A DNA stretch of 64,000 nucleotides from Candidatus Saccharibacteria bacterium (lineage in GTDB: Bacteria > Patescibacteriota > Saccharimonadia > Saccharimonadales > Saccharimonadaceae): NCBI GenBank assembly GCA_016699895.1, contig CP064991.1:372001-436000 (forward strand), read 5' to 3'. The position numbers and the translations under genes were made by a program. A model generated the notes under the pieces. The model had not been told where the DNA came from. It saw nothing but the letters and a program-made list of their open reading frames with translations, and made no database searches. Below, one piece after another: positions 1 to 8,521 of the stretch; the stretch's first letter is position 1; every line of letters begins with the position of its first letter.

Positions 1-475
1 GTGAGTATCCTGCGGGATAGCCTCCCATAACGCCAAACTGAGCACCATCAGTATCTGCAGTCTCCAAATTAAACCATGCTCTAGAGTCGCCATCGCCACT
101 TGAGTCTACTCTAACGATAGCGGCATACATACCAATATCATTATCATAAGAACTGCTATCGAGGGTGAACGTGAAGTTTGTATTGCTATCATTATTATGG
201 CAAGCATTTATGTGCGTTGTACTCACTAGTGTTGTGCCGCTAGGGCTACCACTTGCGTTGACTTTATATATAGTAACTCGCGGGTCACCGTCAGTATTGT
301 CCTCGTAGCCACCATTGTTACATTTTCTAGGATTGTACGAAATTGTTTTTGAGCCAGCAGAATTCCAATAGAAACCTACCCATGTGAATGGGAATCTACC
401 GTTGTCGCTAATACCGTCGGATACATAATAATAGGCTGGGCTACCCGAGTCGAGAGTCGTCGGAGCTTTTAGGAT
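1..475 (-). pseudogene. Downstream part of a surface protein, out of frame with its N-terminus
   Basis: A minus-strand frame is open from 475 to the window edge (about 158 codons) and has no credible start codon; a TGA at 478-476 closes it upstream. The translation is rich in Ser, Asp, Asn, Gly and aromatic residues (for example FTWVGFYWNSAG and YAAIVRVDSSGDGD), which suggests an extracellular beta-sandwich. It follows directly on the 93-codon membrane-anchor ORF (469-750), and a -1 shift at the CC run around 472-473 would join the two. I read it as the ectodomain of that protein, separated by a frameshift or an assembly error. The far end lies outside the window and the family is not recognised. 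Confidence 0.5.
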
Positions 476-750
476 TCAATTGCTTTCTTGGTTTTGGATT
501 GATCGCCATTGGTGACATCATCCAAATAAGTATTTAATTTGTCTATGGAAGCATCAGAGCTACAAATTGGAGTTTGAATGACTATAGCTTGACTGGGCTT
601 TTTGGTGCCAATATAAATAAAGCCAGAGGCAAGACCTAAAACAAATATAGCTATCAAAGTAGCTAGTATTATAGTAATAAATATAGGAGTAAACTTTTTA
701 GCGGACTTAGGTTTATCTAACGCAACCTGACCATCCTTGTTCTCGCCCAT
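469..750 (-). CDS. Membrane-anchor N-terminus of an unknown protein (93 aa)
   Basis: The 93-residue product has a short basic cytoplasmic start, one transmembrane helix at about residues 23-47 (PIFITIILATLIAIFVLGLASG) and a short polar tail with one Cys. A good ribosome-binding site (AGGGAGGG) lies just before the ATG. The stop falls where another frame continues for at least 158 codons, so the annotated protein is probably the front part of a longer single-pass surface protein. It is divergent from the GC-rich gene at 879. No family is recognised. Confidence 0.55.
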   Translation of the reverse strand: MGENKDGQVALDKPKSAKKFTPIFITIILATLIAIFVLGLASGFIYIGTKKPSQAIVIQTPICSSDASIDKLNTYLDDVTNGDQSKTKKAIES

Positions 751-800
751 TTTACTCCCTCCCTATTATGTAATTCTAAAATAACTATTGACAATTGTTA

Positions 801-829
801 TTGACTGTTTCATATCTATTATATATAAT
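801..829 (+). promoter_or_regulatory. Sigma70-type promoter of the GC-rich secreted repeat gene
   Basis: TTGACT (801-806), a 17-bp spacer and a perfect TATAAT (824-829) precede the gene at 879. Transcription should begin near 836, giving a leader of about 40 nt with an AAGGAGG ribosome-binding site (867-873). Confidence 0.7.
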
Positions 830-839
830 TAGCTACGGA

Positions 840-854
840 TAGTCAAGTTGACTA
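840..854. promoter_or_regulatory. Perfect palindrome, possible operator
   Basis: TAGTCAAGTTGACTA is a perfect 7-bp inverted repeat around a central G. It lies just downstream of the predicted transcription start of the gene at 879, a position typical of a repressor site. The regulator is unknown. Confidence 0.4.
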
Positions 855-878
855 ACTGCACCTAACAAGGAGGCAAGT

Positions 879-2432
879 ATGAAAGGTCCTTTGAGGTGGC
901 TAACAGTCATCTCTGCGACCCTCGCGTTGCTGCTCACTGCACATGCCCCTGTGGCACAGGCCGCCTACTTCAATAACGACATCTGGGAGGCCATCAACGC
1001 TGTTGAGAGCCGCTTGTTCTCGTGTGGCGACGACTACCGAGCAGACAAGCCCATTTCAGTCACAGAATCGGAGGTGGGATTCGGTCCGGCTCAGCGTGTC
1101 GGCACGGATGAAGCCATCAACTTCTTTTCTGCTGAATGGGCTGCACGACCTGGTGTTGCCCAGGATGGCATCGACAGTCTGAAAGCACGCATCAAGAAGC
1201 TCGAGGACATGGGCTACGACACCAGCTACGAGCGGGAGTGCCTGAGGCTGAAGCAGACCTACGGCCTGCCGAACGTCATCAACGCCGTGCCAGTCGCTCA
1301 GAGAACGGTGGTTAGCTACTACGCCACCATCTCGGTCTCTGGCGATCAGGTTGCTGTCACCCCGAAGTTCGATCGGGTGACAGTCGTGAGCGCCACGATC
1401 CAGAACGGTTCACCAGTTGTGACCATCCAGGTCACCAACCAGACGACCGGCTACCTGGATACCTACACCAGTTCCTATCCGGCAATCGTCCCGCCAGGCA
1501 CACCGGATGAACCGCCGGCAACACCCCACTCCTTCACCAAGACCTACACCCCGACGATCTCGGGGTCGGCCAAGGTGGGCAAGGCCCTGACCGCCAAGGT
1601 GAAGACCTGGAGCCCGAAGGCGTCGATGAAGTACCAGTGGCTGCGGAACGGTTCACCGATCACCGGCGCGACCAAATCGACCTACAAGTTGGTCGCCGCC
1701 GATCTCGGCGCGGCCATCTCGGTCAAGGTGACCGGATCGAAATCCGGTTATACGTCGGTCAGCAAGACCTCGTCCGCTACCAAGACAGTCAAGGCCGGGT
1801 CGCTAGCCAAGGGCAAGGTCTCCGTCTCCGGCACCCGCCGGGTCGGTCGCACCCTGACTGCCAAGACGTCCAAGTGGTCGTCCGGAGTCGAGTACCACTA
1901 CCAGTGGTACCGGAACTCCACAAAGATCACGGACGCCAATGGCCGGACCTACACCCTGACCCCGAGCGATCGGGGCAAGAGGGTCAAGGTCAAGGTCTGG
2001 ACCACCAAAGACGGCTACAATACGTCCAAGTCCAAGACGTCGGCGCGAACTGCCAAGGTGCGGTATGGCTACCTGACCAAGGTGACCCCAGTCATCACCG
2101 GGACGGCCGTCGTCGGTGAGGTCCTGACGGCCACCTCGGGGACCTGGAAGCCGAACACCACGACGTTCACCTACCAGTGGTACAAGGTGAACGCCAAGGG
2201 CAAGTCGTACCGGATCGCCGGCGCGACAAGCTCGACCTTCACTGTCTCCACAGGGCTGGTCGGCTACCGCCTGACGGTGAAGGTGACCGGCAAGTCGACT
2301 GGGTACTACACCGCCAGCAAGACGTCGGCGCGAACTGCCAAGGTGTCGTCACCGACACCCACGCCGACGGCAACTCCGACGCCGAGTCCGAGCACGCCGA
2401 CACCGGAGCCCACGCCGACCACGACGCCGTAA
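879..2432 (+). CDS. Secreted protein with three Ig-like surface repeats, actinobacterial in character
   Basis: The 517-aa product has a clear signal peptide (residues 1-28, ending PVAQA) and a unique N-terminal domain to about residue 200. Three tandem repeats of about 85-90 residues follow, beginning near 222, 311 and 402, each with the pattern VG.xLTA.....W......YQW.R and ending in K-SxT. The tail is low-complexity Pro/Thr/Ser (about 490-517). There is no LPXTG motif or C-terminal membrane anchor. Repeats of this kind are familiar from secreted proteins of high-GC Actinobacteria. GC reaches about 70% locally (43 of 60 bases in 1801-1860) with G/C-ending codons, against roughly 50% in neighbouring housekeeping genes. 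I infer acquisition from an actinobacterial host or a relative; the function is unknown, possibly adhesion. Confidence 0.8.
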   Translation: MKGPLRWLTVISATLALLLTAHAPVAQAAYFNNDIWEAINAVESRLFSCGDDYRADKPISVTESEVGFGPAQRVGTDEAINFFSAEWAARPGVAQDGIDSLKARIKKLEDMGYDTSYERECLRLKQTYGLPNVINAVPVAQRTVVSYYATISVSGDQVAVTPKFDRVTVVSATIQNGSPVVTIQVTNQTTGYLDTYTSSYPAIVPPGTPDEPPATPHSFTKTYTPTISGSAKVGKALTAKVKTWSPKASMKYQWLRNGSPITGATKSTYKLVAADLGAAISVKVTGSKSGYTSVSKTSSATKTVKAGSLAKGKVSVSGTRRVGRTLTAKTSKWSSGVEYHYQWYRNSTKITDANGRTYTLTPSDRGKRVKVKVWTTKDGYNTSKSKTSARTAKVRYGYLTKVTPVITGTAVVGEVLTATSGTWKPNTTTFTYQWYKVNAKGKSYRIAGATSSTFTVSTGLVGYRLTVKVTGKSTGYYTASKTSARTAKVSSPTPTPTATPTPSPSTPTPEPTPTTTP

Positions 2433-2785
2433 GTCAACAAGGGCACGCCGCTCTGACAGCGGCCTCTACCCTGACCCTCGTAGCGTGGGGCTGGCTGACA
2501 ACAACGAATCCATCGTTGCAACCAAGCTAGCCTCACGCTGAAGGGAGTGTCTACAGTTCCTTACTTTCCTCATTCTCTCACTAGTCGCTCATTGGCTGAT
2601 TCTAGGTTTTTCTATCTTTCATCACTCGATTAGAGCGCCCCGTCACCGTCTTTTTTAACAGACAGTCGCGGCAGACCCCGTTTACTCCCTGTGGATGCGG
2701 GGTGTTTTCTTTTCTTTGGGTGAAATATTATTGCATTCACTAAAGAACAAAATAAAATAACAGGATAAATCCTGCAATCTTAATG
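2433..2785. other. Intergenic region, GC-rich tail then AT-rich
   Basis: The first 100 bases still have the high GC of the preceding gene; composition drops after about 2550. Apart from the terminator at 2675-2710 I see no gene. ORFs here are shadows of the upstream gene and of the tRNAs. Confidence 0.5.
2675..2710 (+). terminator. Rho-independent terminator
   Basis: ACCCCG (2675-2680) pairs with CGGGGT (2698-2703) and is followed by a T-rich run. It probably ends the transcript of the secreted repeat gene about 240 bases upstream; the loop is long (17 nt). Confidence 0.45.
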
Positions 2786-2861
2786 TGGTCGGGGTGATCC
2801 GACTTGAACGGACGACCTCGGCGTCCCGAACGCCGCGCGCTACCAACTGCGCCACACCCCG
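2786..2861 (-). tRNA. tRNA-Pro(CGG)
   Basis: The 76-nt cloverleaf has acceptor CGGGGTG/CACCCCG, an anticodon loop TTCGGGA and a T-loop TTCAAGT. The 3' CCA is encoded. It lies 34 nt downstream of a second tRNA-Pro with an identical acceptor and D arm, which suggests co-transcription and an ancestral duplication. Confidence 0.95.
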
Positions 2862-2895
2862 AAAACAAGCCTTCGAAAATAAACTCTAGCAAACT

Positions 2896-2971
2896 TGGTC
2901 GGGGTGAAAGGACTCGAACCTTCGACCTCACGGTCCCAAACCGCGCGCGCTACCAACTGCGCCACACCCCG
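2896..2971 (-). tRNA. tRNA-Pro(TGG)
   Basis: The 76-nt cloverleaf has acceptor CGGGGTG/CACCCCG, anticodon loop TTTGGGA and encoded CCA. It is first in a two-tRNA transcript served by the promoter at 2993-3022. Confidence 0.95.
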
Positions 2972-2992
2972 AAATAGGTTTGCTCGATTGTC

Positions 2993-3022
2993 ATTATACC
3001 ATACCATATATCCGCTGTCTAA
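2993..3022 (-). promoter_or_regulatory. Promoter of the tRNA-Pro pair
   Basis: On the minus strand, TTAGAC (3017-3022), an 18-bp spacer and TATAAT (2993-2998) lie 21 bp before the tRNA 5' end, right after the yebC stop codon. Confidence 0.6.
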
Positions 3023-3751
3023 CTAGACGTCGGCGGTGATGTCCGCGTTGGTATGGACGGCGGTAATATCGTCTAATTCATCCAGCAGGTCTAGCAAGTT
3101 CAGTGCTTTCTGTGCAACAGTTGGGTCGCTGATCTCAACCGGAGTATTGGCGACGTATTCTAGGTTAGCGTCGGTAACTTTTAATCCATTATCGGCTAGC
3201 GCGGCTCGGACTTTGTGAAGGTCTTTCATATCGGTATAGACGACAATTTCGCCGTCGTCTTCGGTGGCATCTTCGGCGCCAGCATCTAGCGCCATCAGTA
3301 GCACGTCGTCAGCTGCCTGGCCGTCTAGGCTGATGTGGATCACGCCTTTTCGTGTAAATTGAAAGGCCACCGAACCAGGTTCAGCGACGTTACCGCCATG
3401 TTTGGTCAGAGTGCTCTTGACCTCTGGAAATGTGCGATTACGATTATCGGTGGCTGTTTCGATGATGATGCCGATGCCGCCCGGGCCGTAGCCTTCGTAG
3501 ACGACTTCTTCGAGGGCGGCAGCTGATTTATCAGCCACGCGGTCAATGGCACGTTGGATATTGGCGGCCGGCATGTTGGCACTTTTTGCCTTTTCAATAG
3601 CTAGGGCTAGCGCTGAGTTCATGGTTGGATCGATGCCGCCACGAGCGGCGATGGCGATCGCGTTACCGATTTTTGTGAAAACCGCGCCACGTTTGGCGTC
3701 GGCGACGCCTTTTTGTCGTTTGATGGTTGACCATTTACTGTGTCCGGACAC
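3023..3751 (-). CDS. yebC: YebC/PmpR-family protein (242 aa)
   Basis: The product begins with the family signature SGHSKWSTIKRQKG and has the normal family length (about 240-250). YebC proteins bind DNA or the ribosome; family members have been described as transcription factors and as helpers for translation of proline stretches. I chose the GTG at 3751 because the conserved SGHSKW motif follows immediately and an AAAGGAG site lies 7 nt upstream. A longer reading to an upstream ATG adds 17 unconserved residues. It is divergent from the HNH nuclease gene. Confidence 0.93.
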   Translation of the reverse strand: MSGHSKWSTIKRQKGVADAKRGAVFTKIGNAIAIAARGGIDPTMNSALALAIEKAKSANMPAANIQRAIDRVADKSAAALEEVVYEGYGPGGIGIIIETATDNRNRTFPEVKSTLTKHGGNVAEPGSVAFQFTRKGVIHISLDGQAADDVLLMALDAGAEDATEDDGEIVVYTDMKDLHKVRAALADNGLKVTDANLEYVANTPVEISDPTVAQKALNLLDLLDELDDITAVHTNADITADV

Positions 3752-3848
3752 TGATGCTCCTTTGTTTAGTTTACTCTCGTTGTATATCTCATATTTTATC
3801 ATGAAACTGTGGTTATGAAAAGTGTCGGCGCGGGTTACAATAGAAGGT

Positions 3849-4565
3849 ATGTCTAGGCGAATCTATCGACGACGACGCAGCACAGCCATTACTATTATCG
3901 GTCTGGTGATAGCGTTATTTTTGACCTATCAAAGTTGGAGCAATCTGGGCACAGATAGCAAAACGACTCCTAGCGAAGCGGTCTTGTCCAGTTCTGATCA
4001 GCCGCTAGCGCGTGAGAGTTTGCCGAAGCTGATAGTCAAGGGTCGGGCGCCCAAAACGGGCTATGAACGCGCAAAATTTGGTAGCGGCTGGGAGACTTGG
4101 CGGGACTGCGATACGCGTCAGAGGATACTGGCGCGCGATTTGACTGAGGTAAAACTCGGTGAAGATGGCTGCACGGTACTGAGCGGCCAGCTGAACGATC
4201 CTTATACCGGCACAGTGATGGATTTTAAACGCGGGTCTGGCACTTCGAGCGCTGTTCAGATTGATCACGTCGTCGCTCTGTCTGATGCTTGGCAAAAGGG
4301 TGCCCAAAATTGGGATGCTGCCAAACGCGAGGCGCTCGCTAATGATGATCTCGAACTTTTGGCGGTTGACGGCGCGGCTAACCAGCAAAAATCTGATGGC
4401 GATGCGGCGACATGGCTACCGAGCAATAAAGTTTTTCGTTGCCAATATGTCGCGCGCCAGATCGCTGTTAAATTAAAATACGAACTCTGGGTAACGCAGG
4501 CCGAATATGATGCGATGGCGCGAGTCCTTGACGCCTGCCCGGCACAGCGATTGCCAGCGCCCTAA
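3849..4565 (+). CDS. Membrane-anchored HNH nuclease, DUF1524-type (238 aa)
   Basis: A basic N-terminus and one transmembrane helix (about residues 11-30) place the catalytic part outside the cytoplasm. CDTRQRIL (from about 87), QIDHVVALSDAW (about 137-148, with the metal-binding Asp-His pair) and the later N-Q-K-S-D-G-D segment match secreted HNH nucleases of the DUF1524 group. The likely role is cutting extracellular DNA, from the host or the environment, so that nucleotides can be recovered. TACAAT (3836-3841) ends 7 nt before this ATG and there is no ribosome-binding site, so the mRNA is probably leaderless; the in-frame start 27 nt upstream would precede the promoter. Confidence 0.82.
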   Translation: MSRRIYRRRRSTAITIIGLVIALFLTYQSWSNLGTDSKTTPSEAVLSSSDQPLARESLPKLIVKGRAPKTGYERAKFGSGWETWRDCDTRQRILARDLTEVKLGEDGCTVLSGQLNDPYTGTVMDFKRGSGTSSAVQIDHVVALSDAWQKGAQNWDAAKREALANDDLELLAVDGAANQQKSDGDAATWLPSNKVFRCQYVARQIAVKLKYELWVTQAEYDAMARVLDACPAQRLPAP

Positions 4566-4588
4566 AGCTTTTGTAGTAAAATAGTGGT

Positions 4589-5209
4589 ATGCAAATAAAG
4601 AAATTTCGACATTCATGTCTCGAGCTCACTATCGACAATCAGGCTATAGTCATCGATCCGGGTGGTTGGTCGACGGATTTTGTGGCGCATCCGAATATTA
4701 TTGCGGTGATTATTACTCATGAACATGGCGACCATTTTGACCAAGCACAACTCGATAACATCATTGCTGAGAATCCTGACGTCAAGATCTATGCGCCGCC
4801 TGGCATTATCGAGCAGCTAACCGACCCTAGCCGCGGCCATGCTGTGGCGGCCGGAGAACATATCGACTGCGGTCCGTTTAGTTTGGATTTCGTCGGCGGT
4901 ACGCATGCGACTATTCATCCGGATTATCCAGTTCCTGCTAACTTGGGCGTTATTGTGAATAGTGGAGAACTATATTATCCAGGTGACTCGTTCTACGTTC
5001 CAGAGGGTTACAAGACTCAGACATTAGCTGTCCCAGCTAGCGCGCCGTGGATGAAAATGTCTGAGGCGATGGATTTTATCACAGCTATCAAACCCGAGAG
5101 TTGTTTTTCGACACACAATGCTCTGCTCTCGGCAGAAGGTCAAAGTCTGGCTGACGCTTGGCTGGGAAAAGCTGCCGATTCGGTCGGGGCAAAGTACGGC
5201 GCTATCTGA
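4589..5209 (+). CDS. Metallo-beta-lactamase-fold hydrolase, UlaG-like (206 aa)
   Basis: THEHGDHFD at about residues 43-51 is the HxHxDH zinc motif of the MBL fold. Further metal-ligand candidates are the His after FVGGTHA, the Asp of YYPGDSF (about 133) and the His of CFSTHNALL. The short length and the N-terminal RHSCLEL resemble the UlaG/YtxP-like MBL-fold hydrolases, whose substrates are mostly unknown. TAAAAT (4577-4582) lies 6 nt before the ATG, predicting a leaderless start. The gene runs convergently into aspS; the two stop codons abut. Confidence 0.85.
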   Translation: MQIKKFRHSCLELTIDNQAIVIDPGGWSTDFVAHPNIIAVIITHEHGDHFDQAQLDNIIAENPDVKIYAPPGIIEQLTDPSRGHAVAAGEHIDCGPFSLDFVGGTHATIHPDYPVPANLGVIVNSGELYYPGDSFYVPEGYKTQTLAVPASAPWMKMSEAMDFITAIKPESCFSTHNALLSAEGQSLADAWLGKAADSVGAKYGAI

Positions 5210-6955
5210 TTATAGCCCGAGGTCTTTGAGCTGAGCTTTGTCAACGTGGGCTGGGCTGGCCATCATGACGTCTTGACCGCTGCCGTTTTTCGGAAAAGCC
5301 ACGATCTCACGGATGTTACTCTCGCCCATGAGCTCCATGAACATGCGATCGACGCCGTAGGCGCAGCCAGCATGTGGCGGCGCACCGTATTTAAAGGCGT
5401 TTAGCATCGCGCCGAATTTTTCCTCGACGTATTCCGGTGTAAAGCCGAGCAAGCCAAACACTTTGTAGAGGACTTCTGGGTTGTGGTTGCGCACGCCACC
5501 GGAGCAAATTTCATAGCCGTTCATCACCATGTCGTATTGATCGGCCAAAATGTCGAGTTTATTATCGGTTTCCTCGAGCGTTTTTAGCCCACCTTTTGGC
5601 ATGCTGAACGGGTTGTGACCAAAGTCCATTGTACCGGTCTTTTCATCCATTTCATAAAATGGAAAATCAACGATCCAGGCTAGCGCGACAACGTTTGGAT
5701 CTTTCAAGCCAAAGTGCGTGGCAAATTCGTTACGCAGTCGGCCCAGCACAGCGTTGACTTTGCCGCGTATGTCGGCGCCAAAGAATACGGCATCACCATC
5801 CTCTGCGCCAGTCTGACTTTTGACGGCAGCGAGCTCAGTTTCGCTCATGAATTTAGCAATTGGCGATTGCACCGCGCCGTCTTTGTAGGTCAGGTAGGCT
5901 AGTCCGCCCGCACCCTCACCCTTTGCGATTTCGGTAAAGGTGTCAATTTGGCTGCGGCTCAGGCTGGCGCCGTTTTTGACACAGATAGCTTTGACCGCAC
6001 CACCGCTAGAGGCGGCATTTTTAAATACACCGAACCCGGAGTCGACGAACACTTCGGTTAGGTCGACGAGCTTCATATCAAAACGGAGGTCCGGCTTGTC
6101 GGAGCCGTAGGTTTCCATGGCTTCTCGATATGGAATGCGTGGAATATCCTCGGATAGTAATATTTTACCGGCAAAATTCGTGACTAGATCTTTGATCGCT
6201 GGATCCATGAGCGTTCGGACTTCTTCGCCGTTTTCGACAAAGGCCATCTCGAGATCGAGCTGGTAAAATTCACCGTACAATCGATCGGATCGGGGGTCTT
6301 CGTCGCGGAAACAGGCAGCGAATTGGTAATAGCGCGGCACGCCACCGACCATCAGGAGCTGTTTGAACTGTTGCGGTGCCTGGGGTAGGGCGTAGAACTG
6401 ACCCTGTTGGAGGCGCGACGGAATCAAAAAGTCGCGAGCGCCTTCTGGGCTGCTGTTTGCGAGAATTGGCGTGGCGACTTCGATGAAATCGTTGGATTCC
6501 ATGTAGGCGCGTAACCGTTTGTACATTTCGGCGCGACGGGCTAGCATGGTCTGCATTTTTGGACGACGTAAATCGAGATAGCGATATTTGAGACGGAGTT
6601 CTTCGCCAGATTGTTGATCGCTAAATGGTTGGATCGGCAATGTTTCAGCGCGGTTGAGGACCGTTAATTCCTCGGCAGTGATTTCGATATCACCAGAGAC
6701 AATCTTGGCATTTTTGAGCGATTCCTCACGCTCGACGACCTGACCAGTAACACTGATAACGTATTCATCGCGCAGGCTTTCAGCCTCGGCAAAGACTGCC
6801 TGGTTGTCTGGATGAAACACGATCTGTGCTAGACCGGTATGGTCACGCACGTCGACGAATAATAACCCGCCGTGATCACGGCGCGAATGTACCCAGCCTT
6901 TGACCGTTACATGCTCGCCTATTTTTGTAGCTGCATCCGAAACTAGCGTTCTCAT
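5210..6955 (-). CDS. aspS: Aspartate--tRNA ligase (581 aa)
   Basis: The class II synthetase has an N-terminal OB-fold anticodon-binding domain (about 1-110, with GWVHSRRDHGG), motif 2 (FRDEDPRSDR) and motif 3 (GCAYGVDRMFM). It also carries the insertion domain typical of bacterial AspRS, and full length for the family. It charges tRNA-Asp. Motif 2 reads FRDEDPRSDRLYGEFYQLD, one residue longer than the usual bacterial form. I could not tell whether it is discriminating or also charges tRNA-Asn. A GAAAGGA ribosome-binding site and a TAAAAT box precede the start. Confidence 0.96.
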   Translation of the reverse strand: MRTLVSDAATKIGEHVTVKGWVHSRRDHGGLLFVDVRDHTGLAQIVFHPDNQAVFAEAESLRDEYVISVTGQVVEREESLKNAKIVSGDIEITAEELTVLNRAETLPIQPFSDQQSGEELRLKYRYLDLRRPKMQTMLARRAEMYKRLRAYMESNDFIEVATPILANSSPEGARDFLIPSRLQQGQFYALPQAPQQFKQLLMVGGVPRYYQFAACFRDEDPRSDRLYGEFYQLDLEMAFVENGEEVRTLMDPAIKDLVTNFAGKILLSEDIPRIPYREAMETYGSDKPDLRFDMKLVDLTEVFVDSGFGVFKNAASSGGAVKAICVKNGASLSRSQIDTFTEIAKGEGAGGLAYLTYKDGAVQSPIAKFMSETELAAVKSQTGAEDGDAVFFGADIRGKVNAVLGRLRNEFATHFGLKDPNVVALAWIVDFPFYEMDEKTGTMDFGHNPFSMPKGGLKTLEETDNKLDILADQYDMVMNGYEICSGGVRNHNPEVLYKVFGLLGFTPEYVEEKFGAMLNAFKYGAPPHAGCAYGVDRMFMELMGESNIREIVAFPKNGSGQDVMMASPAHVDKAQLKDLGL

Positions 6956-7059
6956 TTTAGTAGTCCTTTCTCTAAAATTCTTGGTACTATTTTAGCACAT
7001 ATACTACTCTGTAATATTACGCAGCTAATGTGACATCAGATATTCGCAGTGTCGGATCA

Positions 7060-7446
7060 TTATTCCCCCGCAAAGATTTTTTCTATTTCGTCCAAAATGA
7101 TTTGCTGTTCGTTGGAAATCTGAGTCTCGGCCTCATTGCCTGATTTTAAGGCGGGTTTTATCAGATCTGCAGTGGATTTTGCAGTGCTTTCGATATCGCC
7201 GGTACCGATTCCATCGATAATTTCGGTAGTAGCGTGAACTCCCTCGGTGATCTGGTCGATGGTGTTCAGGGCCAGGGTATCCGGCATCGGCAGGAACTTT
7301 TCCGCCATAGATTCGATAGGGTGCGTAGTTTCGGGAATAATTTGCCTTGGATCGGTAGAGGCTAACTCTAGCCATCCTGCGACAATCGTTTGGCCGTCGA
7401 TTCCAGTCGTCTCGCGACGATACGATAGTGAAATCTCTCGGGTCAT
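7060..7446 (-). CDS. Hypothetical acidic protein (128 aa)
   Basis: The product is soluble, acidic and without transmembrane or signal segments; the C-terminal half looks helical. The ATG is preceded by a strong GGGGAGG ribosome-binding site. The gene stands alone between aspS and the CNNM gene with AT-rich flanks. An overlapping ORF at 7133-7471 in another frame is less credible because it lacks a comparable site. No family is recognised. Confidence 0.6.
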   Translation of the reverse strand: MTREISLSYRRETTGIDGQTIVAGWLELASTDPRQIIPETTHPIESMAEKFLPMPDTLALNTIDQITEGVHATTEIIDGIGTGDIESTAKSTADLIKPALKSGNEAETQISNEQQIILDEIEKIFAGE

Positions 7447-7535
7447 GTCGAACCTCCCCTAAACCACGCATAGTTTATAGGTATTATTATAGCAAATTAT
7501 ATCTAATTTGTCAATATTTTATTAATTTTTATATC

Positions 7536-8420
7536 TTATAAATCGTGTGAGCCAAACAGTGATCGAACAATATCTGTCATAGTGACGAGTCCGACAACTT
7601 TGCCGTCTTTTTCAACCAACAGTACTGAACTGTGGTATTCTGCCATTTGTTTGAGAGCCGCCTCGAGCGGTGCGGTTTGATCGACCGGCGGCGGCGCTTT
7701 GCGGATGACGTCGGCGAGCACTTTTTCATGTTGGTCGATCGGCAAGACGTCATCGAGATAGAGAAATCCTACAGTGTGATCGATGCTGTTATTGATAACC
7801 GGGAAGATCTTGTAGCCAGACGAAAACAGTTCGTCGAGCAGTTTCGGAGTCAAATGATCGCGACTATGGATAAAACCGATATTGGCGCGCGGCGTCATGA
7901 CCGATTTGACCGCTTTATCTTTGAAATCGATCGTATTTTTAATCAGGTCTTTGGTGTCGTCGTCGAGAAAATCACCATTATGGATAAGGTGCATCAGCTC
8001 GGCCTCGGAACCAATATGCGGCTCGTCGCTGGCGATAACGAGCTTGCTCAGGATGCCGGTCCAGGCAAAATAGCGATTGAAAAAGTCGAGATGACTACCG
8101 ATGAGTGACGCCGCAACGCCGTGGAGCATGCGCCCCAGGAGCCATGACAGGAGGATTGCGCCAAATGCAATAGCCCCACCACCCCATAATCCCCAGGCGT
8201 TGACCGACAGACCAGTTAATAAGATTGCGACGACTAGCGCCAACGCATGAACGAGAATCGATAATCCTGGATAGAGATCCAAAAAACGTGCTAATTGGCG
8301 GTATTTTTTATTGTGTTCAGCCAAGTTATTGATTTCAAAACGCGACTGTCCTGCCTGAAATCGGAACGCTAGCAAGCAAACTAGAACGAGTCCAGTTAGC
8401 GATATCAGCAGAATATCCAT
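7536..8420 (-). CDS. CNNM/CBS-pair membrane protein (hemolysin-C/CorC-like, 294 aa)
   Basis: An N-terminal membrane region with about three or four helices (residues 1-110) is followed by a tandem CBS pair (about 175-294, starting VMTPRANIGFI and ending with VVGLVTMTDIV). This is the layout of CNNM/CorB-type proteins, linked to Mg2+ or Co2+ transport; the C-terminal CorC domain found in longer members is absent. I start at M27 of the open frame because TATACT (8428-8433) ends 7 nt before it, predicting a leaderless mRNA; the upstream extension has no membrane logic. The gene is divergent from the copper genes. Confidence 0.82.
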   Translation of the reverse strand: MDILLISLTGLVLVCLLAFRFQAGQSRFEINNLAEHNKKYRQLARFLDLYPGLSILVHALALVVAILLTGLSVNAWGLWGGGAIAFGAILLSWLLGRMLHGVAASLIGSHLDFFNRYFAWTGILSKLVIASDEPHIGSEAELMHLIHNGDFLDDDTKDLIKNTIDFKDKAVKSVMTPRANIGFIHSRDHLTPKLLDELFSSGYKIFPVINNSIDHTVGFLYLDDVLPIDQHEKVLADVIRKAPPPVDQTAPLEAALKQMAEYHSSVLLVEKDGKVVGLVTMTDIVRSLFGSHDL

Positions 8421-8521
8421 ACCTAATAGTATAGCATAATAACGATACGGAAATAACAGAGCAGCGGCTTGACGGGAACACCTCCTCGCGAGTATCATGA
8501 AAGGATAAAACGAGGGGGAAT

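Noticed and set aside
472..500. Programmed -1 frameshift in the surface protein
   Set aside because: No X XXY YYZ slippery heptamer lies in the ten-base interval where the shift must occur, so mutation or sequencing error is simpler.
2177..2530. 117-aa ORF and other frames within the GC-rich repeat gene
   Set aside because: GC-rich coding DNA lacks stops in alternative frames; only the 879 frame has a signal peptide and repeats.
2740..2931. 63-aa minus-strand ORF
   Set aside because: It overlaps both tRNA-Pro genes.
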